From: Azospirillum sp.
Lineage (GTDB): Bacteria > Pseudomonadota > Alphaproteobacteria > Azospirillales > Azospirillaceae
NCBI GenBank assembly: GCA_027486405.1
Contig: JAIXPD010000025.1
Location: 19,261-83,260 of the forward strand
Direction: 5' to 3'
Length of the DNA: 64,000 nt
The translations under genes were made by a program, and so were the position numbers. Positions 29,569-39,427 of this stretch are shown piece after piece (the first letter of the stretch is position 1; each line of letters opens with the position of its first letter). Under the pieces are notes generated by a model. The model was not told the origin of the DNA. It did not search any database and saw only the letters and a list, made by a program, of their open reading frames with translations.

Positions 29569-30153
29569 GTGGGAAGACGTCAGTCGATTGATCGCGACAG
29601 CGTTCTGGACGCCGCCGAACGGGTTGTGGCGCGGGACGGGGCGCTGGCCCTCACCCTGGACGCCGTCGCCACGGAGGCGGGCGTCAGCAAAGGCGGCGTG
29701 CAATATTGCTACACCACGAAAGACGCGCTGATCGAGGCGATGGTCGATCGGGTCATGACGAGCTACGACGACAGCGTGAAACGCTACATGGCGGCCCATT
29801 CGGGCGAGCCGTCGGCCCGCGTTCTGGCGCATGTCGAGGCCACGCGGGCCGAAGACGTTGCCAGCGGTGCCCGATCCTCCGCGCTGCTGGCGTCGCTGGT
29901 CCGCGCGCCCGACTATCAGCGCGCGATCAAACAGGGGTATCGGGAGATCTTTGACGGCGTTGACGCCGGTTCCAACGCGGATTCCGGCACCAATGCCAGC
30001 GCCAGGGACCGGGCGCTCATCGCGATGCTGGCCGCCGAGGGCGCGTTCCTGTTGCGCGGCCTGGGCCTGCACGACATCGGCGAACAGGAGTGGGAGCGGG
30101 TCTTCGCCGCGATCCGCACACTCGTCACGGACGCGCCCGCGCCGACCGAATAA
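29569..30153 (+). CDS. TetR/AcrR-family repressor (SmvR-like)
   Basis: 194 residues from GTG 29569 (AGAGGGG upstream). The N-terminal HTH reads RDSVLDAAERVVARDGALALTLDAVATEAGVSKGGVQYCYTTKDALIEAMVDRV, typical of TetR proteins controlling divergent exporters. The ligand domain (~60-190) is helical with no assignable ligand. The adjacent operator and exporter indicate local autoregulated control of drug efflux. Confidence 0.9.
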   Translation: MGRRQSIDRDSVLDAAERVVARDGALALTLDAVATEAGVSKGGVQYCYTTKDALIEAMVDRVMTSYDDSVKRYMAAHSGEPSARVLAHVEATRAEDVASGARSSALLASLVRAPDYQRAIKQGYREIFDGVDAGSNADSGTNASARDRALIAMLAAEGAFLLRGLGLHDIGEQEWERVFAAIRTLVTDAPAPTE

Positions 30154-30165
30154 AACGGCGCGCCG

Positions 30166-30204
30166 GTCCGTCACACCCCCCGCCATGCGGGAGGTGTGAC
30201 GGAC
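30166..30204. terminator. bidirectional hairpin between tetR and carA
   Basis: GTCCGTCACACC (30166-30177) pairs perfectly with GGTGTGACGGAC (30193-30204); inner C4/G3 pairing extends the stem. It lies between convergent genes and has no long T-run on either side. Confidence 0.65.
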
Positions 30205-30210
30205 GGAGCG

Positions 30211-31383
30211 TCAGGCCGCCGCCTTGTCGGCCATGAAGCCGACGAAGCGGTCGAACAGATAATGGCTGTCCTGCGGGCCGGGCGAGGCTTCCGGGTGGTA
30301 CTGCACCGAGAAGACCGGCTTGCCGGTCAGGCGGATGCCCTCGTTGCTGCCGTCGAACAGGCTGACATGAGTGACTTCGGCGTCGGCGGGCAGCGATTCC
30401 GGTAGAACGACGAAGCCGTGGTTCTGGCTGGTGATCTCAACCCGGCCCGAGGCCAAATCCTTGACCGGGTGGTTGGCCCCGCGATGGCCCAGCGGCATCT
30501 TGGCGGTCTTGGCCCCCAGCGCCAGCGACAGCATTTGGTGGCCCAGGCAAATGCCGAAGATCGGCAGGCCGGTGGCCAGCAGCGCCTGGATGGTCGGCAC
30601 GGCGTAGACGCCGGTGGCGGCGGGGTCGCCGGGGCCGTTCGACAGGAACACGCCGTCGGGCTTGTGACGCAGCACGTCGTCGGCGCTGGCGGTCGCCGGG
30701 ACCACCGTCACCTTGCAGCCAGCGGCGGCGAGGCAGCGCAGGATGTTGCGCTTGGCCCCGTAATCGATGGCGACGACGTGGAATTTCGGATCCGTCTGGG
30801 TGGCGTAGCCGCCGGAGATGCTCCAGGCCGCCTCGTCCCAGCCATAGGTCTGGCGGCAGGACACGTCCTTGGCCAAATCCATGCCCTCCAGGCCGGGCCA
30901 GTTTTTGGCCTTGGCGACCAGCGCGTCGAGGTCGAACACCCCGTCCGGCGCGTGGGCGACGACGCCGTTGGGCGCGCCCTGGTCGCGGATGCGGCGGGTC
31001 AGGCGGCGGGTGTCGATGCCGCTCAGGCCGATCAGGTTGTTTTTCTTCAACCAGCCGTCCAGATGGTCGTTGGCGCGCCAGTTCGACGGGTCGGTGATGT
31101 CGGCGCGCAGGATCAGGCCCCGCGCCGCCGGAGTCACCGTCTCGATGTCTTCGGCGTTGGTGCCGGTGTTGCCGATGTGCGGGAAGGTGAAGGTGATGAT
31201 CTGCCCGGCGTAGCTGGGGTCGGTCAGGATTTCCTGATAACCGGTCATCGAGGTGTTGAAGCACACCTCGCCCACCGAATCCCCGACGGCCCCGATGCCT
31301 CGGCCACGGAACACGGTGCCGTCAGCCAGAACCAGCACGCCGGTGTGAACGGCCTTGTCGGAGGGGGGAGAGGCGAGAGTCAT
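30211..31383 (-). CDS. carA: carbamoyl-phosphate synthase small subunit
   Basis: 390 residues from ATG 31383; the upstream open frame has no coding signs. The N-terminal CPSase_sm domain (LVLADGTVFRGRGIGA, GYQEILTDPSYAGQIITFTFPHIGNTG) is followed by a class I glutamine amidotransferase with catalytic Cys in GICLGHQMLSLALG and the His/Glu pair in VQYHPEASPGP. It supplies ammonia from glutamine to CarB for carbamoyl phosphate, feeding pyrB and arginine synthesis. carB is not adjacent. Confidence 0.96.
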   Translation of the reverse strand: MTLASPPSDKAVHTGVLVLADGTVFRGRGIGAVGDSVGEVCFNTSMTGYQEILTDPSYAGQIITFTFPHIGNTGTNAEDIETVTPAARGLILRADITDPSNWRANDHLDGWLKKNNLIGLSGIDTRRLTRRIRDQGAPNGVVAHAPDGVFDLDALVAKAKNWPGLEGMDLAKDVSCRQTYGWDEAAWSISGGYATQTDPKFHVVAIDYGAKRNILRCLAAAGCKVTVVPATASADDVLRHKPDGVFLSNGPGDPAATGVYAVPTIQALLATGLPIFGICLGHQMLSLALGAKTAKMPLGHRGANHPVKDLASGRVEITSQNHGFVVLPESLPADAEVTHVSLFDGSNEGIRLTGKPVFSVQYHPEASPGPQDSHYLFDRFVGFMADKAAA

Positions 31384-31826
31384 TCCGTTGGACCTTCCAA
31401 AAACCGCGACCGTCGACGGATCGACCAAAACGGATCGACCAGATGGGGCGGGCGGAACGGCGACGGTCTGGCGTCCCACCGGGCGCGCGCGCAGACCCGC
31501 TCGCACCCCATCCCCGCCAAACAGTCGGGCGGTGATGGGATCGAGTGGGCGGGTCAGGGCAAGCCGGACATCGTATAGGACGAATGGCCGACCGATTTCC
31601 AGCAATAGCTTTGCAGGGCGGCGTTGCGGTTGTGCTTTCCCCCGCAAATCTGTGAACCTGGCCAGTCGCCCGACCCAGCCAATCGGCAGGCGGGAGTCGC
31701 GCATGGGCGGCCGCCGCACTATATAAGGCGTGACCTTTGATGGGCGATTGCCGATAGTCGCCCGCCGCCGATGGCCCGCCGCTGATGGCCCCAGGTGCCG
31801 TCGGCCAGACGATGAGGAACAGGAAC
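31384..31826. other. divergent intergenic region carA / yqeY
   Basis: This is a 443-bp region without a convincing gene. It contains a direct duplication CGGATCGACCA at ~31417-31444 and a TATATAA stretch at 31720-31726 that could be the -10 of the yqeY-dnaG-rpoD promoter (no good -35). I see no riboswitch or attenuator I can name in front of carA. Confidence 0.4.
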
Positions 31827-32285
31827 ATGCTGCGCACCCGGTTGAACGATGCCTTGAAGGAGTCCATGCGCGCCAAGGACGCGCGCGCCGTCTCCACCCT
31901 CCGCATGGTCCTGGCGGGCCTGAAGGACCGGGACATCGCCGCCCGCACGCGCGGCGTCACCGACGGCATCGACGATGGCGAGGTCATGTCGATGCTGCAA
32001 ACCCTCATCAAGCAGCGCAACGAATCGGCGACGATGTACGATCAGGGCGGCCGCCCCGAACTCGCCCAGCAGGAGCGGGAGGAGATCGCCGTCATCGAAC
32101 GCTTCCTGCCCAAGCAATTGTCGGAGGAGGAGGTCAACGCCGCCATCGCCGCCATCGTGGCGGAGTTGGGGGCCACCTCGATCAAGGACATGGGCAAGGT
32201 GATGGCGGAGTTGAAGACCCGGCACGCGGGCGAGATGGATTTCGCCAAGGCCGGGCCGCTGGTCAAGCAACGTCTGTCGGCGTGA
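31827..32285 (+). CDS. GatB/YqeY-domain protein
   Basis: 152 residues from ATG 31827, preceded by GATGAGGAACAGGAAC. It starts MLRTRLNDALKESMRAKDARAVSTLRMVLAGLKDRDI and ends DMGKVMAELKTRHAGEMDFAKAGPLVKQRL, the full YqeY fold: an N-terminal four-helix part plus a GatB tail-like domain. YqeY proteins resemble the tRNA-binding tail of the GatCAB amidotransferase; their role is unproven. The position directly before dnaG is a conserved order in many proteobacteria. Confidence 0.9.
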   Translation: MLRTRLNDALKESMRAKDARAVSTLRMVLAGLKDRDIAARTRGVTDGIDDGEVMSMLQTLIKQRNESATMYDQGGRPELAQQEREEIAVIERFLPKQLSEEEVNAAIAAIVAELGATSIKDMGKVMAELKTRHAGEMDFAKAGPLVKQRLSA

Positions 32286-32396
32286 TGTGAGACCGCCCGT
32301 TGCCGGGAGGTTCCGCGCACCGGGTCGCCGCCGCCGCTGATGCGGCGCGCGGCGATCCGCGTTACGCTGCCCCCGCATGATCCGGTGATGTGACCC

Positions 32397-35243
32397 ATGG
32401 CCTTCCCCCCCCAATTCCTGGAAGAGCTTCGCAACCGGCTGGCCCTGTCGGACGTGGTGTCCAAACGGCTGCGCCTGATTCGCGCCGGTCGGGAGTTCAA
32501 GGCCCCGTGCCCCTTCCACAATGAAAAATCCCCCTCCTTCTACGTCAACGACCAGAAGGGGTTCTTCCATTGTCTGGCGGCGGAAACCCGTGTGCTGCTG
32601 CGCGACGGGGAACGGGCGATTGCCGATTTGGCCGGAACGACGCAAACGGTGCTGACACGCGGCGGTGTCTGGGTTCCGGCGGAGTTCCAGTCCTATGGCG
32701 TCCAAAAACTTCACCGCATCACGCTGACGCGCAACGGCCAGACGAAAATTCTTCACGCCACCGCCGGGCATCGCTGGTTTGTGCGTGGGGCGCAAGGCGA
32801 TGTGCTGACCACCGCGTTGCGGCCGGGGCATCGACTTGAGGCGGTTCTTCCCGAAGCGCGTCAGGATTGGACCCTGGATCCCGATGGTGTTGCCCACGGC
32901 GTGGTGTTTGGCGACGGATCGGTCGATAAGGGCGGTTACGGTCACGTTCACCTGCATGGCGACAAGGACCGCGTGCTGGCGGAATGGTTTCCCAACCAAT
33001 CGCCGCAGCCCCGCCTGACGGAGACTGGAAAACCCTATCTGCGGATTTATGGCGGAAAATCCTTCGGCCACATGAAGGCTGTTCCATCTCTGGACAGCGA
33101 TGACTCCTATCTGTTGGGATTCTTGGCTGGATACATCGCTGCCGATGGTCATGTGGCCAAAGATGGAACGGTGATGCTGCACAGCGCCAACCGGGCGCAT
33201 CTGGAATGGGTGCGCACCGCCGCCTTGCGACTGGGCATCGGCACCTATGGCATCACGATGGCGACGCGCCAAGGTTTGGCGGCGGAGATGCGGGACATTT
33301 TCCGCGTCCATTTTGTGCCGTCCACGCTGCACCCGGCCCTGTTTTTGGGCGAAACCGCGCGCCAGCGGTTCGAAGCCGCCGACAAATCCTTTGGACGGCT
33401 GCGTTGGGTGGTGGAGTCGGTTGAGGAGACGGAGCGGGAGGAAGAGGTCTTTTGCGCCAGCGTGCCGGGTGAACACGCCTTTGCGTTGGAAGACAACATC
33501 CTCACCGGAAACTGCTTTGGTTGCGGGGCGCACGGCGACGTCATCGGCTTTGTCATGCGCCACGACAACCTCGCCTTTCCCGAGGCGGTGGAGCATCTGG
33601 CGGGTGAGGCCGGGTTGCCGGTTCCGCGCCCGACGGAGGAGGACCGGCACCATTACGAACGCCGCAAGACCCTGCATGATCTGGTCGAGCAGGCGGCGCG
33701 CTGGTTCGAACAGCAATTGCAGAGCGGGGCCGGGCGGGCCGGGTTGGAGTATCTGCGGCGGCGTGGGTTGGATGGCGAGGCGCTGGCGCGCTTCCGGCTG
33801 GGCTTCGCCCCCGGCGATTCCGGCGCGTTGCGCCAGCATCTGCTGCGGCTGAAGTTCGACGAGGAGGACATGGTCACGGCGGGGCTGCTGAAGCGGCCCG
33901 ACGATGGCCGCACCGCCTACAGCTTCTTCCGCAACCGCGTGATGTTCCCCGTCACCGACCGGCGCGGGCAGGTCGTCGCCTTTGGCGGGCGCATTCTGGA
34001 GGGCGACGGGCCGAAATACGTCAACACGCCCGACACGCCGCTGTTCCACAAGGGAACGCTGCTCTATGGCCTGTCGCGCGCCCGGCAGGCGGCGGCGGAT
34101 GGCAAGCCGGTGATCGTCGCCGAAGGCTATATGGACGTCATCGCCCTGGTGCGCGCCGGGTTCGAGGGCGCGGTGGCCCCGCTGGGCACAGCCTTGACCG
34201 AAACCCAGGTGCAGGAGCTGTGGAAGCTGATCCCGGCGTCGGAAAAGATCCCCCACCTCTGTTTTGACGGCGACAACGCCGGGCGGCGCGCGGCGTGGCG
34301 GGCGGTGGAGCGCATTCTGCCCCATCTGGCCCCCGGCCAATCGGCCCGCGTCGTCTTCATGCCGGAGGGTGAGGACCCCGACAGCCTGATCCGCGCCCAT
34401 GGGCCAAAGGCGATGACCGGGCTGTTGGAGCAGGCGATTCCGCTCTCCGACGCGCTGTGGCGGATGGAGACGGAGGGGCGTCCCACCGACACGCCGGAAG
34501 CCAAGGCGGCGGTCAAGGCGGCGCTGGAGGCGCGCGTGGCCACCATCGCCGACCGCGACGTTCAGGGCTTTTACCGCACCGAAATGCGCCGCCGGGTGGA
34601 CGAGGCCTTTGCTCCACCCGCGCGCGACCGGGGCGGGCGCGGTCCCTGGGTTCCGGGCCGCCGTCCGGGCGAACCGCCGCGCCGCCATGTGCCGGGCACG
34701 CCGGGGCGCTTGACCGCCAAGCCGATCGGGCAGGGGCGGGCCAGCGTGGCCCGGCTGGGGGCGGTGCGCGAACGGATTCTGCTTGCCACCCTCATCAATC
34801 ACCCGGAACTGTTCGGCGAGGTCGGGGAATCGCTGGGTCTGTTGCCGTTGGGCGACCCTGAGATGGAAAAATTGCGCTGGGCGGTGCAGGAATGCCTGTC
34901 GGACGACCGCAACCGCGACTCGGGACTTGACGCGGCTGCCCTTTGTCGCCACTTGTCTTCCGCTGGTCAGGAGGAGCTGGTCAGCGCGTTGCTGAGTGAA
35001 TCGACCTACGTTCACGCCGCCTTCGCCCGCCCGGACGCCTCGACCGACGAGGCGCGGAAGGGCTGGTGGCCGACGTGGCAGCATCTGCTTCACCGGCGGA
35101 TGCTCGACGATCTCAGGGAGGCCAAGGCGGCTCTGACCCGTGACAACAGCGAGGCCAACCTCGCGCGGGTCGTGGCGCTTCAACAGGAGGTCATCAAGTC
35201 CGCGATGGGAATGACGGATGGCGATGATTCGGACGATCTCTGA
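32397..35243 (+). CDS. dnaG: DNA primase containing an intein
   Basis: 948 residues as encoded; removal of the 314-residue intein (59-372) leaves a 634-residue primase, a normal DnaG size. The CHC2 zinc ribbon is split: CPFH (38-41) and FFH before the intein, CFGCGAHGDVIGF after it. The RNA polymerase/TOPRIM core follows (NRVMFPVTDRRGQVVAFGGR, VIVAEGYMDVIALVRAGF, CFDGDNAGRRAA), then a Pro/Arg-rich linker and the DnaB-interacting C-terminal helical domain. It synthesises RNA primers at the replication fork. It lies between yqeY and rpoD in the macromolecular-synthesis cluster. Splicing is presumably essential for a functional zinc-binding domain. Confidence 0.96.
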   Translation: MAFPPQFLEELRNRLALSDVVSKRLRLIRAGREFKAPCPFHNEKSPSFYVNDQKGFFHCLAAETRVLLRDGERAIADLAGTTQTVLTRGGVWVPAEFQSYGVQKLHRITLTRNGQTKILHATAGHRWFVRGAQGDVLTTALRPGHRLEAVLPEARQDWTLDPDGVAHGVVFGDGSVDKGGYGHVHLHGDKDRVLAEWFPNQSPQPRLTETGKPYLRIYGGKSFGHMKAVPSLDSDDSYLLGFLAGYIAADGHVAKDGTVMLHSANRAHLEWVRTAALRLGIGTYGITMATRQGLAAEMRDIFRVHFVPSTLHPALFLGETARQRFEAADKSFGRLRWVVESVEETEREEEVFCASVPGEHAFALEDNILTGNCFGCGAHGDVIGFVMRHDNLAFPEAVEHLAGEAGLPVPRPTEEDRHHYERRKTLHDLVEQAARWFEQQLQSGAGRAGLEYLRRRGLDGEALARFRLGFAPGDSGALRQHLLRLKFDEEDMVTAGLLKRPDDGRTAYSFFRNRVMFPVTDRRGQVVAFGGRILEGDGPKYVNTPDTPLFHKGTLLYGLSRARQAAADGKPVIVAEGYMDVIALVRAGFEGAVAPLGTALTETQVQELWKLIPASEKIPHLCFDGDNAGRRAAWRAVERILPHLAPGQSARVVFMPEGEDPDSLIRAHGPKAMTGLLEQAIPLSDALWRMETEGRPTDTPEAKAAVKAALEARVATIADRDVQGFYRTEMRRRVDEAFAPPARDRGGRGPWVPGRRPGEPPRRHVPGTPGRLTAKPIGQGRASVARLGAVRERILLATLINHPELFGEVGESLGLLPLGDPEMEKLRWAVQECLSDDRNRDSGLDAAALCRHLSSAGQEELVSALLSESTYVHAAFARPDASTDEARKGWWPTWQHLLHRRMLDDLREAKAALTRDNSEANLARVVALQQEVIKSAMGMTDGDDSDDL
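32571..33512 (+). mobile_element. LAGLIDADG-endonuclease intein in DnaG
   Basis: 314 residues. Block A starts with Cys1 (CLAAETRVLLRDGERAIADL). Block B has TAGH (residues 122-125 of the precursor). Two LAGLIDADG-type helices, HGVVFGDGS (167-175) and LLGFLAGYIAADG (239-251), keep both acidic residues. Block F is VFCASVPGEHAFALEDN and block G is ILTGN, ending in Asn372 with Cys+1 next. The penultimate residue is Gly instead of the usual His. It is inserted between His58 and the third zinc-ligand Cys, so Cys1 occupies that ligand position in the precursor and Cys+1 takes it after splicing. Confidence 0.95.
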
Positions 35244-35379
35244 CCGCGCAGGCGGTCGTCGTCGGTTGGGCCGCAAGGCGGGTACAGAGCGTGTGGGTGG
35301 GGGCGGACGGTGCGGGCAACCGCGACCGGGCGTCCTCTTCGTATTTTTTTCACTGGGGTAATGCGGGGGCACCGATCGC

Positions 35380-37359
<1,980 letters not shown>

Positions 37360-37390
37360 CCGGACGGGCGCGGTTTTGCCGAGTTGGGAG

Positions 37391-37410
37391 CGGGGGCCTT
37401 GCGGCCCCCG
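37391..37410 (+). terminator. rpoD terminator
   Basis: The 8-bp stem CGGGGGCC / GGCCCCCG with a TTGC loop is followed by TTTCCGTTT. It lies about 30 bases past the rpoD stop. Confidence 0.75.
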
Positions 37411-37494
37411 TTTCCGTTTGGGGCCGTGGTTCGACCGTGCGAACGAAGGGTTGCAAAACGCCCCGGCTTTGTCGCAAAGTGCCGCTCCCTGGAT

Positions 37495-37570
37495 GGGCCT
37501 GTAGTTCAGTGGTTAGAACGCGCCGCTCATAACGGTGTTGTCGTCGGTTCAAATCCGGCCAGGCCTACCA
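37495..37570 (+). tRNA. tRNA with anticodon CAU (tRNA-Ile2 or elongator tRNA-Met)
   Basis: 76 nt with encoded CCA. Acceptor stem GGGCCTG / CAGGCCT, anticodon loop CTCATAA (anticodon CAT), T-arm GTCGGTTCAAATCCGGC. The short D-loop CAGTGGTTAGAA resembles tRNA-Ile2, whose C34 is modified to lysidine by TilS. Sequence alone cannot fully exclude elongator Met; it is not initiator-like. Confidence 0.92.
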
Positions 37571-37601
37571 GGGATTCCAGAGGCGCGCCGCCATCCAAGC
37601 C

Positions 37602-37775
37602 TTGGCGTTGAACGCCGGAGGCGTGCCCCTGACCGTCAACCGCCAGCATCGGCGTGGCGTGGAACAGCCCCGATCACCGCAGCATACCGCCATCCAGCGT
37701 CTGGCCGATCAGGGGATGTATTTGGCCAAACAGCAGGGGCGCAACCGGGTCACGTGCCTGAGCCCGGTGGTCGGC
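37602..37775 (+). pseudogene. decayed C-terminal fragment of a GGDEF diguanylate cyclase
   Basis: Directly after the tRNA, one frame encodes AIQRLADQGMYLAKQQGRNRV, the standard C-terminal helix of GGDEF domains (xxxLxxADxALYxAKxxGRNRV). About 20 codons earlier the shifted frame reads TASIGVA (37639 on), the conserved SIGVA strand of the same domain, while VPLTV just before it is back in the first frame. At least two frameshifts separate these pieces, and no GGDEF active-site loop remains. The remainder of 37571-37888 shows no gene. Confidence 0.75.
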
Positions 37776-37888
37776 GACCGCATAACCAATAGGTCATGAA
37801 AATTCCTCAAGCGTTATTGTGTGGACACCGCCATCCGCTTCCGCCAAGTATTTCGGATGCGAAGCACTTGGCGGTAAGAGGCTGAACC

Positions 37889-38758
37889 ATGGTGGTTTCC
37901 GAACTGAGTCTGCCATCGTTGGACGGGCATTCCCTGGGCGTGACCCTGCGGGAACCGGCGCGGCGGGCGTTGGGGGTTGTGCTGCTTCACCCGGCGACGG
38001 CGGTGCCGGAACGGCTTTACGCCCCGATCGCCGACGCGCTGGCGGCGCGTGGCTTTGCCGTCGTCACCTATGATTATCGGGGGATCGGGCGGTCGCGCCC
38101 GCCGCGCCTGCGCGGCTTTTCGGCGACGATGCTGGACTGGGCCGATTTGGATGTGAACAGCGTCACGGATTGGGCGCGACGGCGCTGGCCGGACGCGCCG
38201 TTGCTGGCGTTGGGGCACAGCTTTGGCGGCCACGCCATTGGCCTGTGCGCGAGCAGCCGACACTTGACCGCCGCCGCGCTGGTCGCCTCGCACGCCGGGT
38301 GCCTGCGCTTCATCACCCCCGCCGTCGAACGCTGGCGCGCCACCGCCTTGCTGAAGCTGGTCTGCCCGCTGACCTCGGCGGTGTTGGGCTATGTGCCCAG
38401 CCGCCGGATCGGCATTGGCGAGGATTTGCCCGCCGGGGTCGCCCGCCAGTGGAGCCGTTGGACCAGCCTGCCACGCTATTTCTTCGACGATCCGGCGGTG
38501 GACGCCGCGCAACGCTTTGCCCGCGTGACCACCCCGCTGCTGATCCTGGGCTTTGACGATGACCCATGGGCCACCCCGCCGGGGATCGATCTGCTGGCCA
38601 GCCACTTCACCGCCGCCCGCATCGAGCGTCAACACCTGTCGGCCAAAGCGGTGGGCAGCGGCCCCATCGGTCATTTCGGTTTCTTCCGCCGTCCGCACGA
38701 GGCGACGCTGTGGCCAACCCTGCTTGACTGGCTGGAAGCCCGTGCGGTGGCGGCGTGA
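37889..38758 (+). CDS. alpha/beta-hydrolase, serine-hydrolase type
   Basis: 289 residues. LGVVLLHPATAVPERLYAPIADALAARGFAVVTYDYRGIGRS carries the oxyanion and DYRG features. The nucleophile elbow is LALGHSFGGHA. An Asp in LILGFDDDPW and His in GPIGHFGFF complete a likely catalytic triad. The protein resembles predicted COG4757-type hydrolases; the substrate is unknown. Its stop overlaps the MarR start (GTGA), so the two form an operon, possibly regulator-controlled detoxification. Confidence 0.82.
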   Translation: MVVSELSLPSLDGHSLGVTLREPARRALGVVLLHPATAVPERLYAPIADALAARGFAVVTYDYRGIGRSRPPRLRGFSATMLDWADLDVNSVTDWARRRWPDAPLLALGHSFGGHAIGLCASSRHLTAAALVASHAGCLRFITPAVERWRATALLKLVCPLTSAVLGYVPSRRIGIGEDLPAGVARQWSRWTSLPRYFFDDPAVDAAQRFARVTTPLLILGFDDDPWATPPGIDLLASHFTAARIERQHLSAKAVGSGPIGHFGFFRRPHEATLWPTLLDWLEARAVAA

Positions 38759-39195
38759 CCGGCGCGGTCGACCGGCGGCTGGTCTATCTGCTCAACGTCG
38801 GGCACCGCCGTTTGCAGCGTTGGATTCAGGCCCGCACCGCCGACAGCGGTGTCACCGCCGCGCAATCGGGGGTGCTGTTCCATCTGGCCCGGCAGGACGG
38901 GGCGTTGATCGGCGAGGTGGGGCAGGCGTTGGACGCGGCCCCTTCGGCGATGAGCGGGTTGGCGGATCGCATGGTGGAGGCCGGTCTGATCGAACGGCGA
39001 CCCGACCGGCGGGACGGCCGCGCCTGGCGGTTGTTTCTGACACCGGCGGGGCACCGGGCGCTGGTGGAGGCCAAGAACGGGCTGGCCGACATCAACGCCC
39101 GTCTCAGCGCGGGATTCAGCGAGGACGAGATGCGGATCGTCGCCCGGTGGCTCTCCAGCCTTCCGGAAAAATTCCCGACCGATCAAGACCGTTGA
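38755..39195 (+). CDS. MarR-family transcriptional regulator
   Basis: 146 residues from GTG 38755, overlapping the hydrolase stop. The winged helix runs VTAAQSGVLFHLARQDGALIGEVGQALDAAPSAMSGLADRMVEAGLIERRPDRRDGRAWRLFLTPAGHRAL, with the MarR DxRDGRxxxLxLTxxG wing. It probably senses a small ligand related to the hydrolase and controls this operon; no operator palindrome was found in front of the hydrolase gene. Confidence 0.88.
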   Translation: MTGAVDRRLVYLLNVGHRRLQRWIQARTADSGVTAAQSGVLFHLARQDGALIGEVGQALDAAPSAMSGLADRMVEAGLIERRPDRRDGRAWRLFLTPAGHRALVEAKNGLADINARLSAGFSEDEMRIVARWLSSLPEKFPTDQDR

Positions 39196-39198
39196 TGC

Positions 39199-39236
39199 AA
39201 AAAGAAAAAGCCGGACCATCGCGAGGGACGTCCGGC
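39199..39236 (-). terminator. intrinsic terminator of candidate sRNA B
   Basis: Stem GCCGGAC / GTCCGGC with a 13-base loop, followed on the minus strand by TTTTTCTTTTT. Confidence 0.85.
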
Positions 39237-39264
39237 TCAGTGAATACAGGGAGGTTTAGAGACA
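39199..39264 (-). ncRNA. candidate FNR-dependent small RNA, copy B
   Basis: Predicted ~66-nt transcript on the minus strand. It starts UGUCUCUAAACC at 39264 (41 bases from the centre of an FNR-type box, seven from a TAAGGT -10), continues with CCUCCCUGUAU, then the terminator stem GCCGGAC / GTCCGGC (39210-39236) and a T-rich tail TTTTTCTTTTT. The first ~20 nt match copy A almost exactly and contain an anti-Shine-Dalgarno CCUCCC outside the hairpin. No open reading frame is evident. Existence is inferred from promoter, terminator and paralogy, not from expression. Confidence 0.65.
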
Positions 39265-39269
39265 AACGG

Positions 39270-39311
39270 ACCTTAGTGGTTTGCCAGTCCACCGACGTTG
39301 ATCTGTATCAA
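39270..39311 (-). promoter_or_regulatory. FNR/FixK box and -10 of candidate sRNA B
   Basis: TTGATACAGATCAA (39298-39311 on the minus strand) is a perfect TTGAT-N4-ATCAA FNR/FixK site. TAAGGT at 39275-39270 is a plausible -10. The box centre lies about 40.5 bases before the predicted start, the class II activator position. Confidence 0.75.
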
Positions 39312-39357
39312 ATGGCGAGCATTTTATCCGCCATCTCGCGTAAAGCGCTCAGCCCAT

Positions 39358-39392
39358 AAAAAATTGGCCGGGCATTTCTGTGAATGCCCGGC
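39358..39392 (-). terminator. intrinsic terminator of candidate sRNA A
   Basis: Perfect 10-bp stem GCCGGGCATT / AATGCCCGGC with a 6-base loop, then CAATTTTTT on the minus strand. Confidence 0.9.
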
Positions 39393-39421
39393 GCAGTCCT
39401 ATACAGGGAGGGTTTGAGACA
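39358..39421 (-). ncRNA. candidate FNR-dependent small RNA, copy A
   Basis: Predicted ~64-nt minus-strand transcript. It starts UGUCUCAAACCC at 39421, continues UCCCUGUAU, then the terminator stem GCCGGGCATT / AATGCCCGGC and TTTTTT. The 5' segment is shared with copy B and carries the same CCUCCC. It is preceded by its own FNR box centred 41.5 bases upstream. Copy A lies directly upstream of copy B, and each is a complete promoter-to-terminator unit about 157 bases apart. Confidence 0.65.
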
Positions 39422-39427
39422 CCACAC

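Noticed and set aside
31384..31719. In-frame extension of carA upstream of ATG 31383
   Set aside because: No homology to CarA N-termini, which begin at the LVLADGTVFRG strand near the chosen start.
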